DNA of 64,000 nucleotides from contig NZ_VUNL01000010.1 of assembly GCF_009697385.1 (NCBI RefSeq), positions 52,260 to 116,259 on the forward strand. The letters run 5' to 3'. Made by a program: the position numbers and the translations under genes. Origin of the DNA: Wylensekiella montiformis. GTDB lineage: Bacteria; Bacillota; Negativicutes; Selenomonadales; Selenomonadaceae. Below are positions 1-9,002 of the stretch, piece after piece. The notes beneath the pieces were generated by a model. It worked only from the letters and a program-made list of their open reading frames with translations. It did not search any database and was not told the DNA's origin. Numbering within the stretch: the stretch's first letter is position 1; every line of letters starts with the position of its first letter.

Positions 1-2
1 TT

Positions 3-338
3 GGCTGGAATCCGGAAAGCGGTATGCTGATCAGCACGCTGGGACAGGCTAAAGGCTATGATAAACGCGACGTTCTGTATTGCCGGGCAGAGGATACGGC
101 GGTTTTGTTTCATCTGGATGGTGCCATCGATGAAAACAAGCGTTTTGTTTTGACCGCAAAGAAAACAAGAGAAATGATGGATACAGCCGCAGAGGAAAAA
201 GCGAAAACGGCAGAGCATGGTTCAGAGCCATACGCTGCCGGCGTCACGGAAGCCGCTTCTGCTGAGCAGCAAAAGCCGGCAGATGGCAGTGCCAGCCGAA
301 AGACACTGGATCAGATCTATCAGGAAGCAACGAAATAA
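3..338 (+). CDS. C-terminal end of an unrecognised protein (cut by window start)
   Basis: The frame is open from the first bases of the window, so this is the tail of a longer protein and not a complete 104-residue gene. A visible ATG at 24 has no ribosome site in view. The first 55 or so residues look like a compact domain (GMLISTLGQAKGYDKRD at its start). After that comes a low-complexity tail rich in Ala, Glu, Lys and Ser, ending in SRKTLDQIYQEATK. I do not recognise the family. A hairpin terminator follows, which separates it from polA. Confidence 0.5.
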   Translation, partial: GWNPESGMLISTLGQAKGYDKRDVLYCRAEDTAVLFHLDGAIDENKRFVLTAKKTREMMDTAAEEKAKTAEHGSEPYAAGVTEAASAEQQKPADGSASRKTLDQIYQEATK

Positions 339-356
339 TCAGGGGATATTCTTTAG

Positions 357-411
357 AACTGTCAGGAATCGGGCTCAGTGAGTACAGATGCCTGGCAGTT
401 TTCCGCTTTTT
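357..411 (+). terminator. Hairpin terminator between the first gene and polA
   Basis: A 10-bp stem (AACTGTCAGG at 357-366 with CCTGGCAGTT at 391-400, one G-U pair) is followed by a pyrimidine-rich run ending in CTTTTT. The position just after the stop of the first gene supports termination. It also argues that polA starts downstream, at 445. Confidence 0.55.
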
Positions 412-444
412 CTATGGCAGTGCGAACAAGAGGAGAGGATTGTT

Positions 445-3060
445 TTGAGTCAGCGTTTTGTGATCTTGGACGGCAGCAGTTTATTGTATCGGGCGTTTTA
501 TGCCCTGCCGATGCTTACGGATTCCCGGGGAGAGCCGACGAATGCCATCGTCGGTTTTTCGAACATGCTGACCAGACTGTTGGGGCAATGCCAGCCTGAT
601 GCGTTGGTTATCGCATTTGATAAAAGCAGAACAACATTTCGTACAAAAAAATATCCGCAATATAAAGGGACGCGTGATAAGACACCAGAAGAGCTGCTGG
701 CACAAATTCCGCTGCTTCGTGAATATGCTGCCGCGTTCGGAGTGGCTTTTCTGGAAAAGGAGAACTATGAGGCCGACGATATCATCGGCACGTTAGCTTC
801 ATCCGCTGCGGCAGAAAAACATGATGTCATGGTGGTGACCGGCGACCGCGACGCCCTTCAGCTGGTGCGCCCGAATCTGCGTGTTCTTTTGACCAAACGG
901 GGCATCACGGATATGAAGGAGTATGATGAAGCGGCATTCCGGGATGAATATGGAATGGATCCCATCCGCCTCATTGATCTCAAAGGGCTTATGGGCGATA
1001 CATCGGATAATATCCCCGGAGTGCCAGGTGTGGGGCCGAAAACCGCTGCCAAACTGTTGCAGCAATATGGAACCTTGGAAAATGTATTGAATCATGTGCA
1101 GGACATTTCGGGGAAAAAGCTTCGGGAGAGGCTGGAGAGCAATCGCTCACAAGCTATTTTATCAAAGGAACTTGCTACGATTGAACTTCATGTTCCTGAA
1201 TTGCCGCTGCAGGTGGATTCTTATATCATCCGTCCTGACCGGGATGAGATGCGGGCCTTCTGTGAGCGGTATGAACTGCGCGCTGTGTGGAAAAACTTCC
1301 AGAAATGGATGGGCTATGAGGAAGAAACTCGTGAAACAGCGGCTGGTCAGGGGAAGGCAGAAGCGGATCTGTCTTATCAGAAATGGTCAGCAGAGGATAT
1401 CCATGCGTTTCTGGAGCAAACAACCCCATTTTCTCTCAGCGGTGTTTTCTCCGGCACGGCTCCCTTTGAGCAGCTGCAGGGGCTGGTTGTCTGCATGGAT
1501 CAGGCAGGGCATGCTGGTTATATACCGGCAAATCATCCGGCATTTTCCCGTTTGCTGGCAGCGATCGGTGATTGCCGTCCTGTAACGGTTTTTAATCTGA
1601 AACGATATTATCATGCCGGGCTGCATGCCGGTACCGTTTATTTTGACGTCCAGCTGGCGGATTATCTGCTTCAGCCCGAATTGTCTTCCTATGACCTGAA
1701 GAAATTGTCACAGCAGTATCTTTCGGATCGTTCGGTGCCGGAAGCGTTTTCGGACGAAATCGAACAGGCCGTATGGGAGGCAAAGACTCTTTTTGCCCTG
1801 CGTGAAAAGATTGCGGCAGATCTGGATGAGCGCGGCATGAGAACGCTTTATGAGCAGGTGGAACTTCCGCTGGTTGAAGTGCTTTCGTCGATGGAACAAA
1901 ACGGCGTATTTGTCAATCAGACACAGCTGGAACGCAAGGCTGCGGAGGTGGAGGCGCACATTCAAACCATTCAGCAGAACATTTACGAGCTGGCGGGGGA
2001 GGAGTTTAATATTCATTCGCCGAAGCAGCTTGGTGAAATTTTATTTGACCGGCTGGGGTTGCCGGCTGTTAAAAAGACGAAGACGGGCTATTCTACTAAT
2101 GCCGAGGTTTTGGAATCCCTGCGCGATCAGCATCCGATCATCGAGCAAATTTTGGCTTATCGAATGTGGACGAAGCTGAAATCCACATATCTTGATGGGA
2201 TCGGTGAACTGATTCATCCGGATTCCGGCCGTGTCCATACGAGCTTTAATCAAACGGTTACGGCGACGGGCCGGCTTTCCAGCTCCGATCCGAATCTTCA
2301 GAATATCCCGGTGCGTACGGAAGAGGGCAAGACGATCCGGGCGCTGTTTGAGCCGGGCGAAGGGTATGACTGTCTTGTTTCGGCGGATTATTCTCAGATT
2401 GAACTTCGTTTGCTGGCGCATATGTCGGGCGACGTGAATTTCATTGACGCCTTTCGCCGAAATCAGGACATTCACGCCAGAACGGCATCCGAAGTCTTTG
2501 GCGTTCCTTTGGAAGAGGTTACGCCGGAACTGCGCCGCAAGGCGAAAGCCGTCAATTTTGGCATTGTTTATGGTATCAGCGATTATGGGTTGTCACGCGA
2601 TCTGCATATACCGAAAAAAGAAGCGGCAGGTTATATCCGCAGCTATTTTGAACGGTATCCGGATGTGAAAAAATTTTTGGACAGCATGGTAGAGCAGGCG
2701 CATAAAACCGGAAGCGTGACAACGTTGTTTGGACGCCGCCGGGATCTTCCGGCAATCAATAGCCGGAACTTTATGCAGCGTTCGTTTGCAGAGCGTATGG
2801 CAATGAATACGCCGATACAGGGGACAGCCGCCGATATCATAAAGCTGGCCATGATTTCGGCATACCGCAGACTCAGGGATTCCGGCCTGAAGAGTCGTAT
2901 TCTGCTGCAGGTTCATGATGAGCTGGTATTGGAGTCCTGCCATGATGAACTGGCGCAGGTGTCCGATATTTTGCGGCAGTCTATGGAACAGGCAGCGGAG
3001 CTTTCTGTTCCTCTGATCATTGATATTCATGCTGGGAAAAACTGGGCGGAGGCGAAATGA
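445..3060 (+). CDS. polA: DNA polymerase I
   Basis: Family A polymerase for gap filling, Okazaki fragment maturation and repair; 871 aa, a normal length. The start chosen is TTG 445, six bases after AGGAGAGG (431-438); the frame also opens upstream but over a terminator. The N-terminal 5' nuclease domain is intact (FVILDGSSLLYRAF, YKGTRDKTPEELLAQ). The middle 3'-5' exonuclease domain is present but lacks the DxE metal-binding motif: the matching stretch reads FSLSGVFSGTAPFE. It is therefore probably inactive, as in Bacillus-type PolI. The polymerase domain has motif A DYSQIELR (Asp about 648) and motif C VHDELV (about 823-828). It heads a tight run polA-fpg-coaE-slt, with fpg starting one base after the polA stop. 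Confidence 0.97.
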   Translation: MSQRFVILDGSSLLYRAFYALPMLTDSRGEPTNAIVGFSNMLTRLLGQCQPDALVIAFDKSRTTFRTKKYPQYKGTRDKTPEELLAQIPLLREYAAAFGVAFLEKENYEADDIIGTLASSAAAEKHDVMVVTGDRDALQLVRPNLRVLLTKRGITDMKEYDEAAFRDEYGMDPIRLIDLKGLMGDTSDNIPGVPGVGPKTAAKLLQQYGTLENVLNHVQDISGKKLRERLESNRSQAILSKELATIELHVPELPLQVDSYIIRPDRDEMRAFCERYELRAVWKNFQKWMGYEEETRETAAGQGKAEADLSYQKWSAEDIHAFLEQTTPFSLSGVFSGTAPFEQLQGLVVCMDQAGHAGYIPANHPAFSRLLAAIGDCRPVTVFNLKRYYHAGLHAGTVYFDVQLADYLLQPELSSYDLKKLSQQYLSDRSVPEAFSDEIEQAVWEAKTLFALREKIAADLDERGMRTLYEQVELPLVEVLSSMEQNGVFVNQTQLERKAAEVEAHIQTIQQNIYELAGEEFNIHSPKQLGEILFDRLGLPAVKKTKTGYSTNAEVLESLRDQHPIIEQILAYRMWTKLKSTYLDGIGELIHPDSGRVHTSFNQTVTATGRLSSSDPNLQNIPVRTEEGKTIRALFEPGEGYDCLVSADYSQIELRLLAHMSGDVNFIDAFRRNQDIHARTASEVFGVPLEEVTPELRRKAKAVNFGIVYGISDYGLSRDLHIPKKEAAGYIRSYFERYPDVKKFLDSMVEQAHKTGSVTTLFGRRRDLPAINSRNFMQRSFAERMAMNTPIQGTAADIIKLAMISAYRRLRDSGLKSRILLQVHDELVLESCHDELAQVSDILRQSMEQAAELSVPLIIDIHAGKNWAEAK

Positions 3061-3061
3061 G

Positions 3062-3922
3062 ATGCCGGAGCTTCCTGAAACAGAGGTCATACGGAGGTAT
3101 TTGGACCGACATCTTCGAGGGCGGAGAATCACTTCGGTGGAGGTTCGTTTGCCCCGTCAAATCAAGTGGCCGGATCCTCAATCGTATTGTGGCAAGGCGA
3201 GCGGCTCCGTAATCCGCTCCGTTGGCCGGCGCGGAAAATATTTGCTGATTGAGCTGGAACATGGCCGGGAACTGGTCTTTCATCTACGCATGACCGGGCG
3301 GCTGGTGCTGGAACCGGAGGGGATTAGTCATGATCCCTATGCGCGGATTCTTTTTTCGCTGGATAACGGAACCATGCTGGTATATGGTGATACGCGCACG
3401 TTAGGCAGGGTTTATGCGCTCGAGTCTGGAGAACGATATCGGATTCAGGGGCTGGCGGCAATGGGGCCGGAGCCTCTGTCGAAGAAATTTACTGTAACTT
3501 ATTTTCGGAACGCCTTATATGGCCGGCATGTCTGTATCAAGACGTTTCTGCTCGATCAGAAAAAAATCGGTGGGATCGGTAATATTTATGCGGATGAGGC
3601 CTTGTTCCTAGCAGGGATTTATCCCCGCCGGCAGGCGGGAAGCCTCAGTGCAGAAGAATGCCGCCACCTTCATGCAGCGATCAATCAGGTTATTGCCGCA
3701 GGGATCCGGGACGGCGGAACAACTTTTCGCGATTATCGGAATGGAGAAGGAAGGCGGGGGCATCATCAGGATTTTCTTTACGTTTACCATCGTGAAGGTG
3801 AGCCGTGCCGCCGCTGCGGTACGCCTATCGTGAAAGAAACGGTCGGCGGACGCGGGACGCATTATTGTCCGCACTGCCAGCCGGGTCCAGCGGACAACAA
3901 TGGAGGGAGAGCTTCCGTATGA
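3062..3922 (+). CDS. mutM: Formamidopyrimidine-DNA glycosylase (Fpg/MutM)
   Basis: Bifunctional base-excision enzyme that removes 8-oxoguanine and formamidopyrimidines and nicks the abasic site; 286 aa. The start MPELPETE matches the family N-terminus exactly: Pro2 is the Schiff-base nucleophile and Glu3 is catalytic. The helix-two-turn-helix region carries KIGGIGNIYADE. The C-terminal zinc finger is visible as CRRCG and CPHC. A longer upstream reading frame exists but would hide Pro2, so ATG 3062 is correct. The ribosome site lies inside the end of polA. The gene overlaps coaE by four bases (ATGA), so translation of the cluster is coupled. Confidence 0.97.
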   Translation: MPELPETEVIRRYLDRHLRGRRITSVEVRLPRQIKWPDPQSYCGKASGSVIRSVGRRGKYLLIELEHGRELVFHLRMTGRLVLEPEGISHDPYARILFSLDNGTMLVYGDTRTLGRVYALESGERYRIQGLAAMGPEPLSKKFTVTYFRNALYGRHVCIKTFLLDQKKIGGIGNIYADEALFLAGIYPRRQAGSLSAEECRHLHAAINQVIAAGIRDGGTTFRDYRNGEGRRGHHQDFLYVYHREGEPCRRCGTPIVKETVGGRGTHYCPHCQPGPADNNGGRASV

Positions 3923-4524
3923 ATATTATTGGTCTGACTGGCGGGATTGCCAGCGGAAAATCCACGGTTTCCTCTTTTTTTCGACAAAAGGGGGCGGCTG
4001 TGTTGGATGCGGATCGGATTGCCCGGGAATTGTCTGAGCCGGGCGGAAAACTGCATGCAGAATATGTTCACCATTTTGGCGCGGAGGTTTTGCAAAGCGA
4101 TGGCACGTTGAACCGCAGGCGTATCGGTCAGATTGTTTTTTCCGATCCCCAGCAGAAACAATGGCTGGATGCGGTATCTCATCCGGCTATCCGGGCAGAA
4201 CTTCTGCGAAAGCTTGAACAGAAGCGAAACGAGAAGCAGCGTCTAATCCTGCTGGATATCCCCTTGCTCTTTGAGTCCGGATGGGATAAAATGGCAGATA
4301 AAACTTGTCTGGTTTATGTCGATGAATCCGTACAGCTGCAGCGTCTGATGAAACGCGACGGCTATACGCGCCGGGAAGCGCAAGACCGCATTGCTGCGCA
4401 GATGCCTCTGGAAGAGAAAAAGAAGCGTGCGGATTATCTGATCGATAACAATGGCAGCCTGATGGATACCGTTCAGCAGGCTGAAGAACTTTGGAAGGAG
4501 TGGATCCATGGGGGACTTTCGTGA
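3919..4524 (+). CDS. coaE: Dephospho-CoA kinase
   Basis: Catalyses the last step of coenzyme A synthesis, phosphorylating the 3' hydroxyl of dephospho-CoA; 201 aa. The P-loop is GLTGGIASGKST at the N-terminus, followed by the family motif DADRIAREL and the lid-region text RMKRDGYTRREAQDRI. The start ATG 3919 overlaps the mutM stop as ATGA and has GGAGGGAG upstream. The polA-mutM-coaE order is common in Firmicutes. The 3' end overlaps the next gene by 17 bases. Confidence 0.96.
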   Translation: MNIIGLTGGIASGKSTVSSFFRQKGAAVLDADRIARELSEPGGKLHAEYVHHFGAEVLQSDGTLNRRRIGQIVFSDPQQKQWLDAVSHPAIRAELLRKLEQKRNEKQRLILLDIPLLFESGWDKMADKTCLVYVDESVQLQRLMKRDGYTRREAQDRIAAQMPLEEKKKRADYLIDNNGSLMDTVQQAEELWKEWIHGGLS

Positions 4525-5116
4525 CAGAGTCCGGCAGAATCGGAGAGAGCAGCGCCGGATGGCCGTCTGTTTCTGTGTCGCGTTATTTATCTTTGTCGTC
4601 AGTCTTGGCGCTTATTTTGTTTTGCAGTTTGAACCGGTACAACGCAGTTATTTTTATGTGTATCCCTGGCATGAAACCATTATGAAATATGCAAAGTTGT
4701 ATCATGTAGACAGTAATCTTACCGCGGCAGTCATTAAGAACGAAAGCAAATTTCGACAGACGGTGCATTCGCATCGCGGTGCGGTCGGTTTGATGCAGCT
4801 CATGCCGGACACTGCTGAATGGGTTGCCCGCCAGCTGGGCGATCAGGGATACAGTGAAGAAAGCCTGCACGATCCGGACCGTAATATCCGCTATGGTACA
4901 TGGTATTTATCCGAACTTCAGCGGGAATTCCACGGGAATGACATTCTGGCGCTGGCTGCCTATAATGCAGGCCGCGGCAATGTCCATGAATGGATTCAGA
5001 ACAATGGCTGGACGGATCATTTTTCCGATATCGATGCGATTCCGTTCCGGGAAACGCGCGATTATGTCCGTCAGGTTTTGTCGGATCAAAAGAAATATAG
5101 GGAGCTTTACCCGTAA
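4508..5116 (+). CDS. Membrane-anchored lytic transglycosylase (SLT domain)
   Basis: A 202-residue protein with a short basic N-terminus, one membrane segment (about residues 19-40, rich in Val, Phe and Leu) and a Slt70-type catalytic domain. The catalytic Glu lies in VIKNESKFRQ and is followed by the family motif GAVGLMQLMP and later AAYNAGRGNV. Such enzymes cleave peptidoglycan with formation of 1,6-anhydromuramic acid. The anchored form should act on the outer face of the inner membrane in the periplasm. Start ATG 4508 follows GGAAGGAG. It is the last gene of the polA run and lies 24 bases before polC. Confidence 0.92.
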   Translation: MGDFRDRVRQNRREQRRMAVCFCVALFIFVVSLGAYFVLQFEPVQRSYFYVYPWHETIMKYAKLYHVDSNLTAAVIKNESKFRQTVHSHRGAVGLMQLMPDTAEWVARQLGDQGYSEESLHDPDRNIRYGTWYLSELQREFHGNDILALAAYNAGRGNVHEWIQNNGWTDHFSDIDAIPFRETRDYVRQVLSDQKKYRELYP

Positions 5117-5140
5117 TGACCGGGAGAAGAGGGAATAACA

Positions 5141-8100
5141 ATGCAAAAGTATCGGATTGTTCCACAAAAGGAGAATATGTTCTGGCAAATGGTCCAGGGT
5201 ATGACGTTGGATGATGAGCAAAAAGTGCTTATGAAATCGGCGACAATCCGTCATGTTGAAGTATGTACGAAGACAAATAGCTGGGAGATTGCGCTGATAA
5301 GCCAGACACTGATCCCTGAGTCGCTGCTGAGCGAGGCCGCTTTGCAGATTCGGCGCAAATGTCAGCTGAATCAGGTGATATTCTATCAGGAAGTCATTGA
5401 TATTGAAGATGGCATTCGGCGTTTATGGCCGCAGCTGGTTACCCAGACTGCTGAAGGGAATCCGACGGTTTTCCAGCTTTTAAAGCGTACGAGGTATACG
5501 GTCGACGGCAGCCGTTTGATTTTGGATGTCCCCGGTGAACTTGGAGGCGAAATCATGCGGGCGCATTCTGTCTCTCAGCTGATGAGCCGTGCCATCAAGC
5601 AAATGCTGGGATATCGCTGCCCGGTGGAATGCCATGCCAGTGAAGAGGTGCTGCAGTCACTGGAAGTAGATGACTGTTTCAATACGCCGGAATATCATCA
5701 GGCTGTGCAGCATGAGCAGGTCAGGGAAAAGAAAACAGCCGGAATGCCGCCGGCCCCGGAGAAAAAGCCTTCGCCAGCTCCGGTCATGCCGCGTCGTCAT
5801 GAAAAGACGGGAGATGCCCCTATAGTGGTAGAAGGAACCGGAAGCCTGATTTTTGGACGCGGCGTTATGGGAGAACGGAAGAGCATTGCCGAATTGGATG
5901 GTGAGATCAAACAGGTGATTCTGGAAGGACGTATCGGCGAAGGTCCTGGCTCCGGAAGCAAGGTGATTGAATTCAAGACGGGCACCAAGCTCCTCACCTT
6001 TTGCCTGACGGATGAAACGGATGGAATCGCCTGTAAAAAATTCTTCAAACCTGGAAAAGGAAGAAATCATGCAGATGAAGATCCGGATCAGATCCTGAGC
6101 AAGCTGTCTGATGGCATGGAAGTACGTGTGCGCGGTTCGATCCGCTTTGATACATATATGAACGAATATGTATTATTTGTGGATTCCATGGCAAAAAAAG
6201 AAAAAGTTCTGAGAGAAGATCATGCAGAGGTTAAACGCGTAGAGCTTCACGCCCATACGACCATGAGTGCGATGGACGCAGTCGTGTCCGTTAAAGATCT
6301 GGTCAATACAGCGGCACGCTGGGGGTGGCCGGCCGTAGCGGTTACAGATCATGGCGTGGTACAGGCCTTTCCGGATGCGGCGAAAACCGTTAAAGAAAAC
6401 AAGCTCGATATCAAGATCATTTATGGCATGGAAGGCTATCTGACCGGAGATGATTTTGAGCAAAAACGAGCCAATCACATCATTTTTCTAGCGAAAAATC
6501 CGAATGGTCTGCGTAATCTTTATCAGATGGTGTCTTTGGCTCATGTTAAGTATTTCCACCGGCAGCCGCGGCTGCCAAAACGGATTGTTCAGGAATATCG
6601 CGATGGCATTTTGATCGGCTCGGCCTGTGAAGCGGGAGAGCTGATCCGGGCGATCGTCGAGGGACAGAATGATGAACAGCTGATGGAGATTGCTGATTTT
6701 TATGATTATTTGGAGATCCAGCCGATTCATAATAATGATTTTTTGAAACGCAGTGATAAATATCCTCATATCAACACGGATGAAGATTTGATCCGAATCA
6801 ATCAAAAAGTGGCTGAGATTGCCAAGAAGCTGGGGAAGCTTTTGGTAGCGACCTGCGATGTGCATTTTCTAAATCCGGAGGACAGCATCTACCGTGCCAT
6901 TCTCATGAAAGGAAAAGGGTTTGACGATGCGGAAATGCAGCCGCCGCTGTATTTGCGCACCACGGAGGAGATGCTGAAAGAATTTGCATATCTTGGTCAA
7001 GAGGCTGCCTATGAGGCCGTGGTGACGAATCCACGCAAAATCAATGAGCAGATCGAAGCGTTTAAGCCGATACCGGACGATCTCTATTCACCAATGATTC
7101 CCGGTGCAGATGAAGAGATCCGTTCGATGTCTTATCGCAGGGCAAAGTCCATGTATGGCGAGAATTTGCCGCGTATTGTGGAAGATCGCCTGCAGCAGGA
7201 ATTGCGTCCGATTATTGGCCATGGATTTTCGGTCTTGTATCTTATCGCGCAGCGTCTGGTCAAGAAGTCCAATGATGATGGCTATCTGGTCGGATCCCGT
7301 GGTTCTGTCGGTTCTTCGTTTATCGCCACCATGACCGGTATTACGGAAGTAAATCCCCTGCCGCCGCATTGGCGCTGTCCGCACTGCCAGTACAGCAAGT
7401 TTATTACAGATGGTTCATATGGCTGTGGCTATGACTTGCCCGATAAGCTTTGTCCGGTATGCGGCACTCCGCTGCTCAAGGACGGGCATGATATTCCTTT
7501 TGCCGTATTTCTGGGCTTTGACGGGGATAAAGTCCCGGATATTGATCTGAACTTTTCTGGTACGTATCAGCCGGTGGCGCATAAATACACGGAGGTTTTA
7601 TTTGGCAAGGATAATGTCTATCGCGCCGGTTCTATTCAGACTGTAGCAGATAAAACGGCGTTTGGGTATGTGAAAAAGTTCTTCGAGGAAAAAGGGATCA
7701 AAAAACACATTTCCTATATTGATCGTCTGGCTCATGGCTGTATGGGCGTTAAGTCGACGACCGGACAGCACCCGGCTGGAATCATGGTTGTTCCCCGTAA
7801 TATGGACGTCCATTTCTTTACGCCCATTCAGCATCCGGCTAATGATATGAATTGCGGGACGATCACGACGCATTTTGATTATCATTCCATCAGCAGCCGT
7901 CTGGTTAAGCTGGATATTCTTGGTCATGATGATCCGACGGTAATCAAAATGCTGGAAGATCTTACGCACCGCGATCCGAAAACGATCCCGTTTGATGATA
8001 AGGCGACGATGTCGATCTTTAATTCCACGGATGCACTGGGGGTCACCCCGGAGGACCTGGGAGCTACATCGGGAACTTTCGGGATTCCGGAGTTTCGCAC

Positions 8101-8965
8101 TCCGTTTACACGACAGATGATCGATGATACCAATCCGGATGTATTTTCTGATCTGGTCCGTATTTCCGGTTTTTCGCATGGCACGGATGTATGGTTGGGC
8201 AATGCGCAGGATTTGATTCGCGGCGGACAGTGTACGATCAAAAACGCGATATCCGCCCGAGACGATATTATGATGTATCTGATCCATCACGGTATTGATC
8301 CGCTCCTGTCTTTTAAGACGATGGAGAAAGTTCGCAAAGGGCGGGGAATTGCCCCGGATGTAGTGGAGGTTCTTCGCAAGGGAGGTATTCCGGAATGGTT
8401 TATCGAATCCTGTCAAAAGATTAAATACCTGTTTCCTCGTGCCCACGCTACGGCCTACGTCATGATGGCATACCGGATTGCGTTCTGTAAGGTTCATTAT
8501 CCGCTGGCATACTATGCGGCTTATTTTTCGATTCGCGCTGCGGAATTTGATGCGAATGTGGTGGCGCGCGGCAAAGAATATGTCAAAGACCAGATCCATC
8601 AGCTGGAATTGGCAGCGAAAGAGAAAAAGCTTGATGCCAAACAAAATGCTACATTGATCGTGCTTCAGTTGGCATGGGAAATGTATTTGCGCGGCTATAT
8701 CTGCGAATATGTGGACATTTATCAATCGGAAGCAGAGGCGTTTGTCATCCATGAAAAATCCCTTTTGCCGCCGATCGCCAGCCTTAGCGGGATGGGCGCA
8801 AAGGCCGCGCAAAGTATTGTGGAGGCGCGGAAAGACGGCGAATTTACCAGCATAGAGGATCTGCGCCGCCGCACGGGGATATCGAAGACGAATATTGAGA
8901 TTCTGCGTGAACACGGCTGCCTGGATGGTATGGGCGAAAGTGACCAGATCGCTTTGTTCAGTTGA
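5141..8965 (+). CDS. polC: DNA polymerase III alpha subunit, PolC type, lacking the inserted exonuclease
   Basis: Replicative polymerase of Firmicutes; 1274 aa. The order is an N-terminal domain, an OB fold (about 240-345, VILEGRIGEGPGSGSKVIEF), PHP (VELHAHTTMSAMD, His about 370), a zinc module (CPHC about 746, CPVCG about 772), the palm with VPDIDLNFSG (Asp about 800-802), and a C-terminal helix-hairpin-helix region. Bacillus-type PolC is about 1,440 aa because a DnaQ-like 3'-5' exonuclease of about 165 residues sits inside PHP. Here PHP runs without a break through GMEGYLTGDDFEQKRANH, and no DTETTG or other exonuclease motif appears anywhere. The missing length matches the exonuclease. Ribosome site GGGAGAAGAGGG precedes ATG 5141. 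Confidence 0.96.
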   Translation: MQKYRIVPQKENMFWQMVQGMTLDDEQKVLMKSATIRHVEVCTKTNSWEIALISQTLIPESLLSEAALQIRRKCQLNQVIFYQEVIDIEDGIRRLWPQLVTQTAEGNPTVFQLLKRTRYTVDGSRLILDVPGELGGEIMRAHSVSQLMSRAIKQMLGYRCPVECHASEEVLQSLEVDDCFNTPEYHQAVQHEQVREKKTAGMPPAPEKKPSPAPVMPRRHEKTGDAPIVVEGTGSLIFGRGVMGERKSIAELDGEIKQVILEGRIGEGPGSGSKVIEFKTGTKLLTFCLTDETDGIACKKFFKPGKGRNHADEDPDQILSKLSDGMEVRVRGSIRFDTYMNEYVLFVDSMAKKEKVLREDHAEVKRVELHAHTTMSAMDAVVSVKDLVNTAARWGWPAVAVTDHGVVQAFPDAAKTVKENKLDIKIIYGMEGYLTGDDFEQKRANHIIFLAKNPNGLRNLYQMVSLAHVKYFHRQPRLPKRIVQEYRDGILIGSACEAGELIRAIVEGQNDEQLMEIADFYDYLEIQPIHNNDFLKRSDKYPHINTDEDLIRINQKVAEIAKKLGKLLVATCDVHFLNPEDSIYRAILMKGKGFDDAEMQPPLYLRTTEEMLKEFAYLGQEAAYEAVVTNPRKINEQIEAFKPIPDDLYSPMIPGADEEIRSMSYRRAKSMYGENLPRIVEDRLQQELRPIIGHGFSVLYLIAQRLVKKSNDDGYLVGSRGSVGSSFIATMTGITEVNPLPPHWRCPHCQYSKFITDGSYGCGYDLPDKLCPVCGTPLLKDGHDIPFAVFLGFDGDKVPDIDLNFSGTYQPVAHKYTEVLFGKDNVYRAGSIQTVADKTAFGYVKKFFEEKGIKKHISYIDRLAHGCMGVKSTTGQHPAGIMVVPRNMDVHFFTPIQHPANDMNCGTITTHFDYHSISSRLVKLDILGHDDPTVIKMLEDLTHRDPKTIPFDDKATMSIFNSTDALGVTPEDLGATSGTFGIPEFRTPFTRQMIDDTNPDVFSDLVRISGFSHGTDVWLGNAQDLIRGGQCTIKNAISARDDIMMYLIHHGIDPLLSFKTMEKVRKGRGIAPDVVEVLRKGGIPEWFIESCQKIKYLFPRAHATAYVMMAYRIAFCKVHYPLAYYAAYFSIRAAEFDANVVARGKEYVKDQIHQLELAAKEKKLDAKQNATLIVLQLAWEMYLRGYICEYVDIYQSEAEAFVIHEKSLLPPIASLSGMGAKAAQSIVEARKDGEFTSIEDLRRRTGISKTNIEILREHGCLDGMGESDQIALFS

Positions 8966-9002
8966 GCTATGTCTGGTTTTCAGGGAAGGAGGAAGGAGAA
9001 GG

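Noticed and set aside
388..444. An upstream ATG start for polA
   Set aside because: It lies within the terminator hairpin region; TTG 445 has a good AGGAGAGG and gives the family N-terminus.
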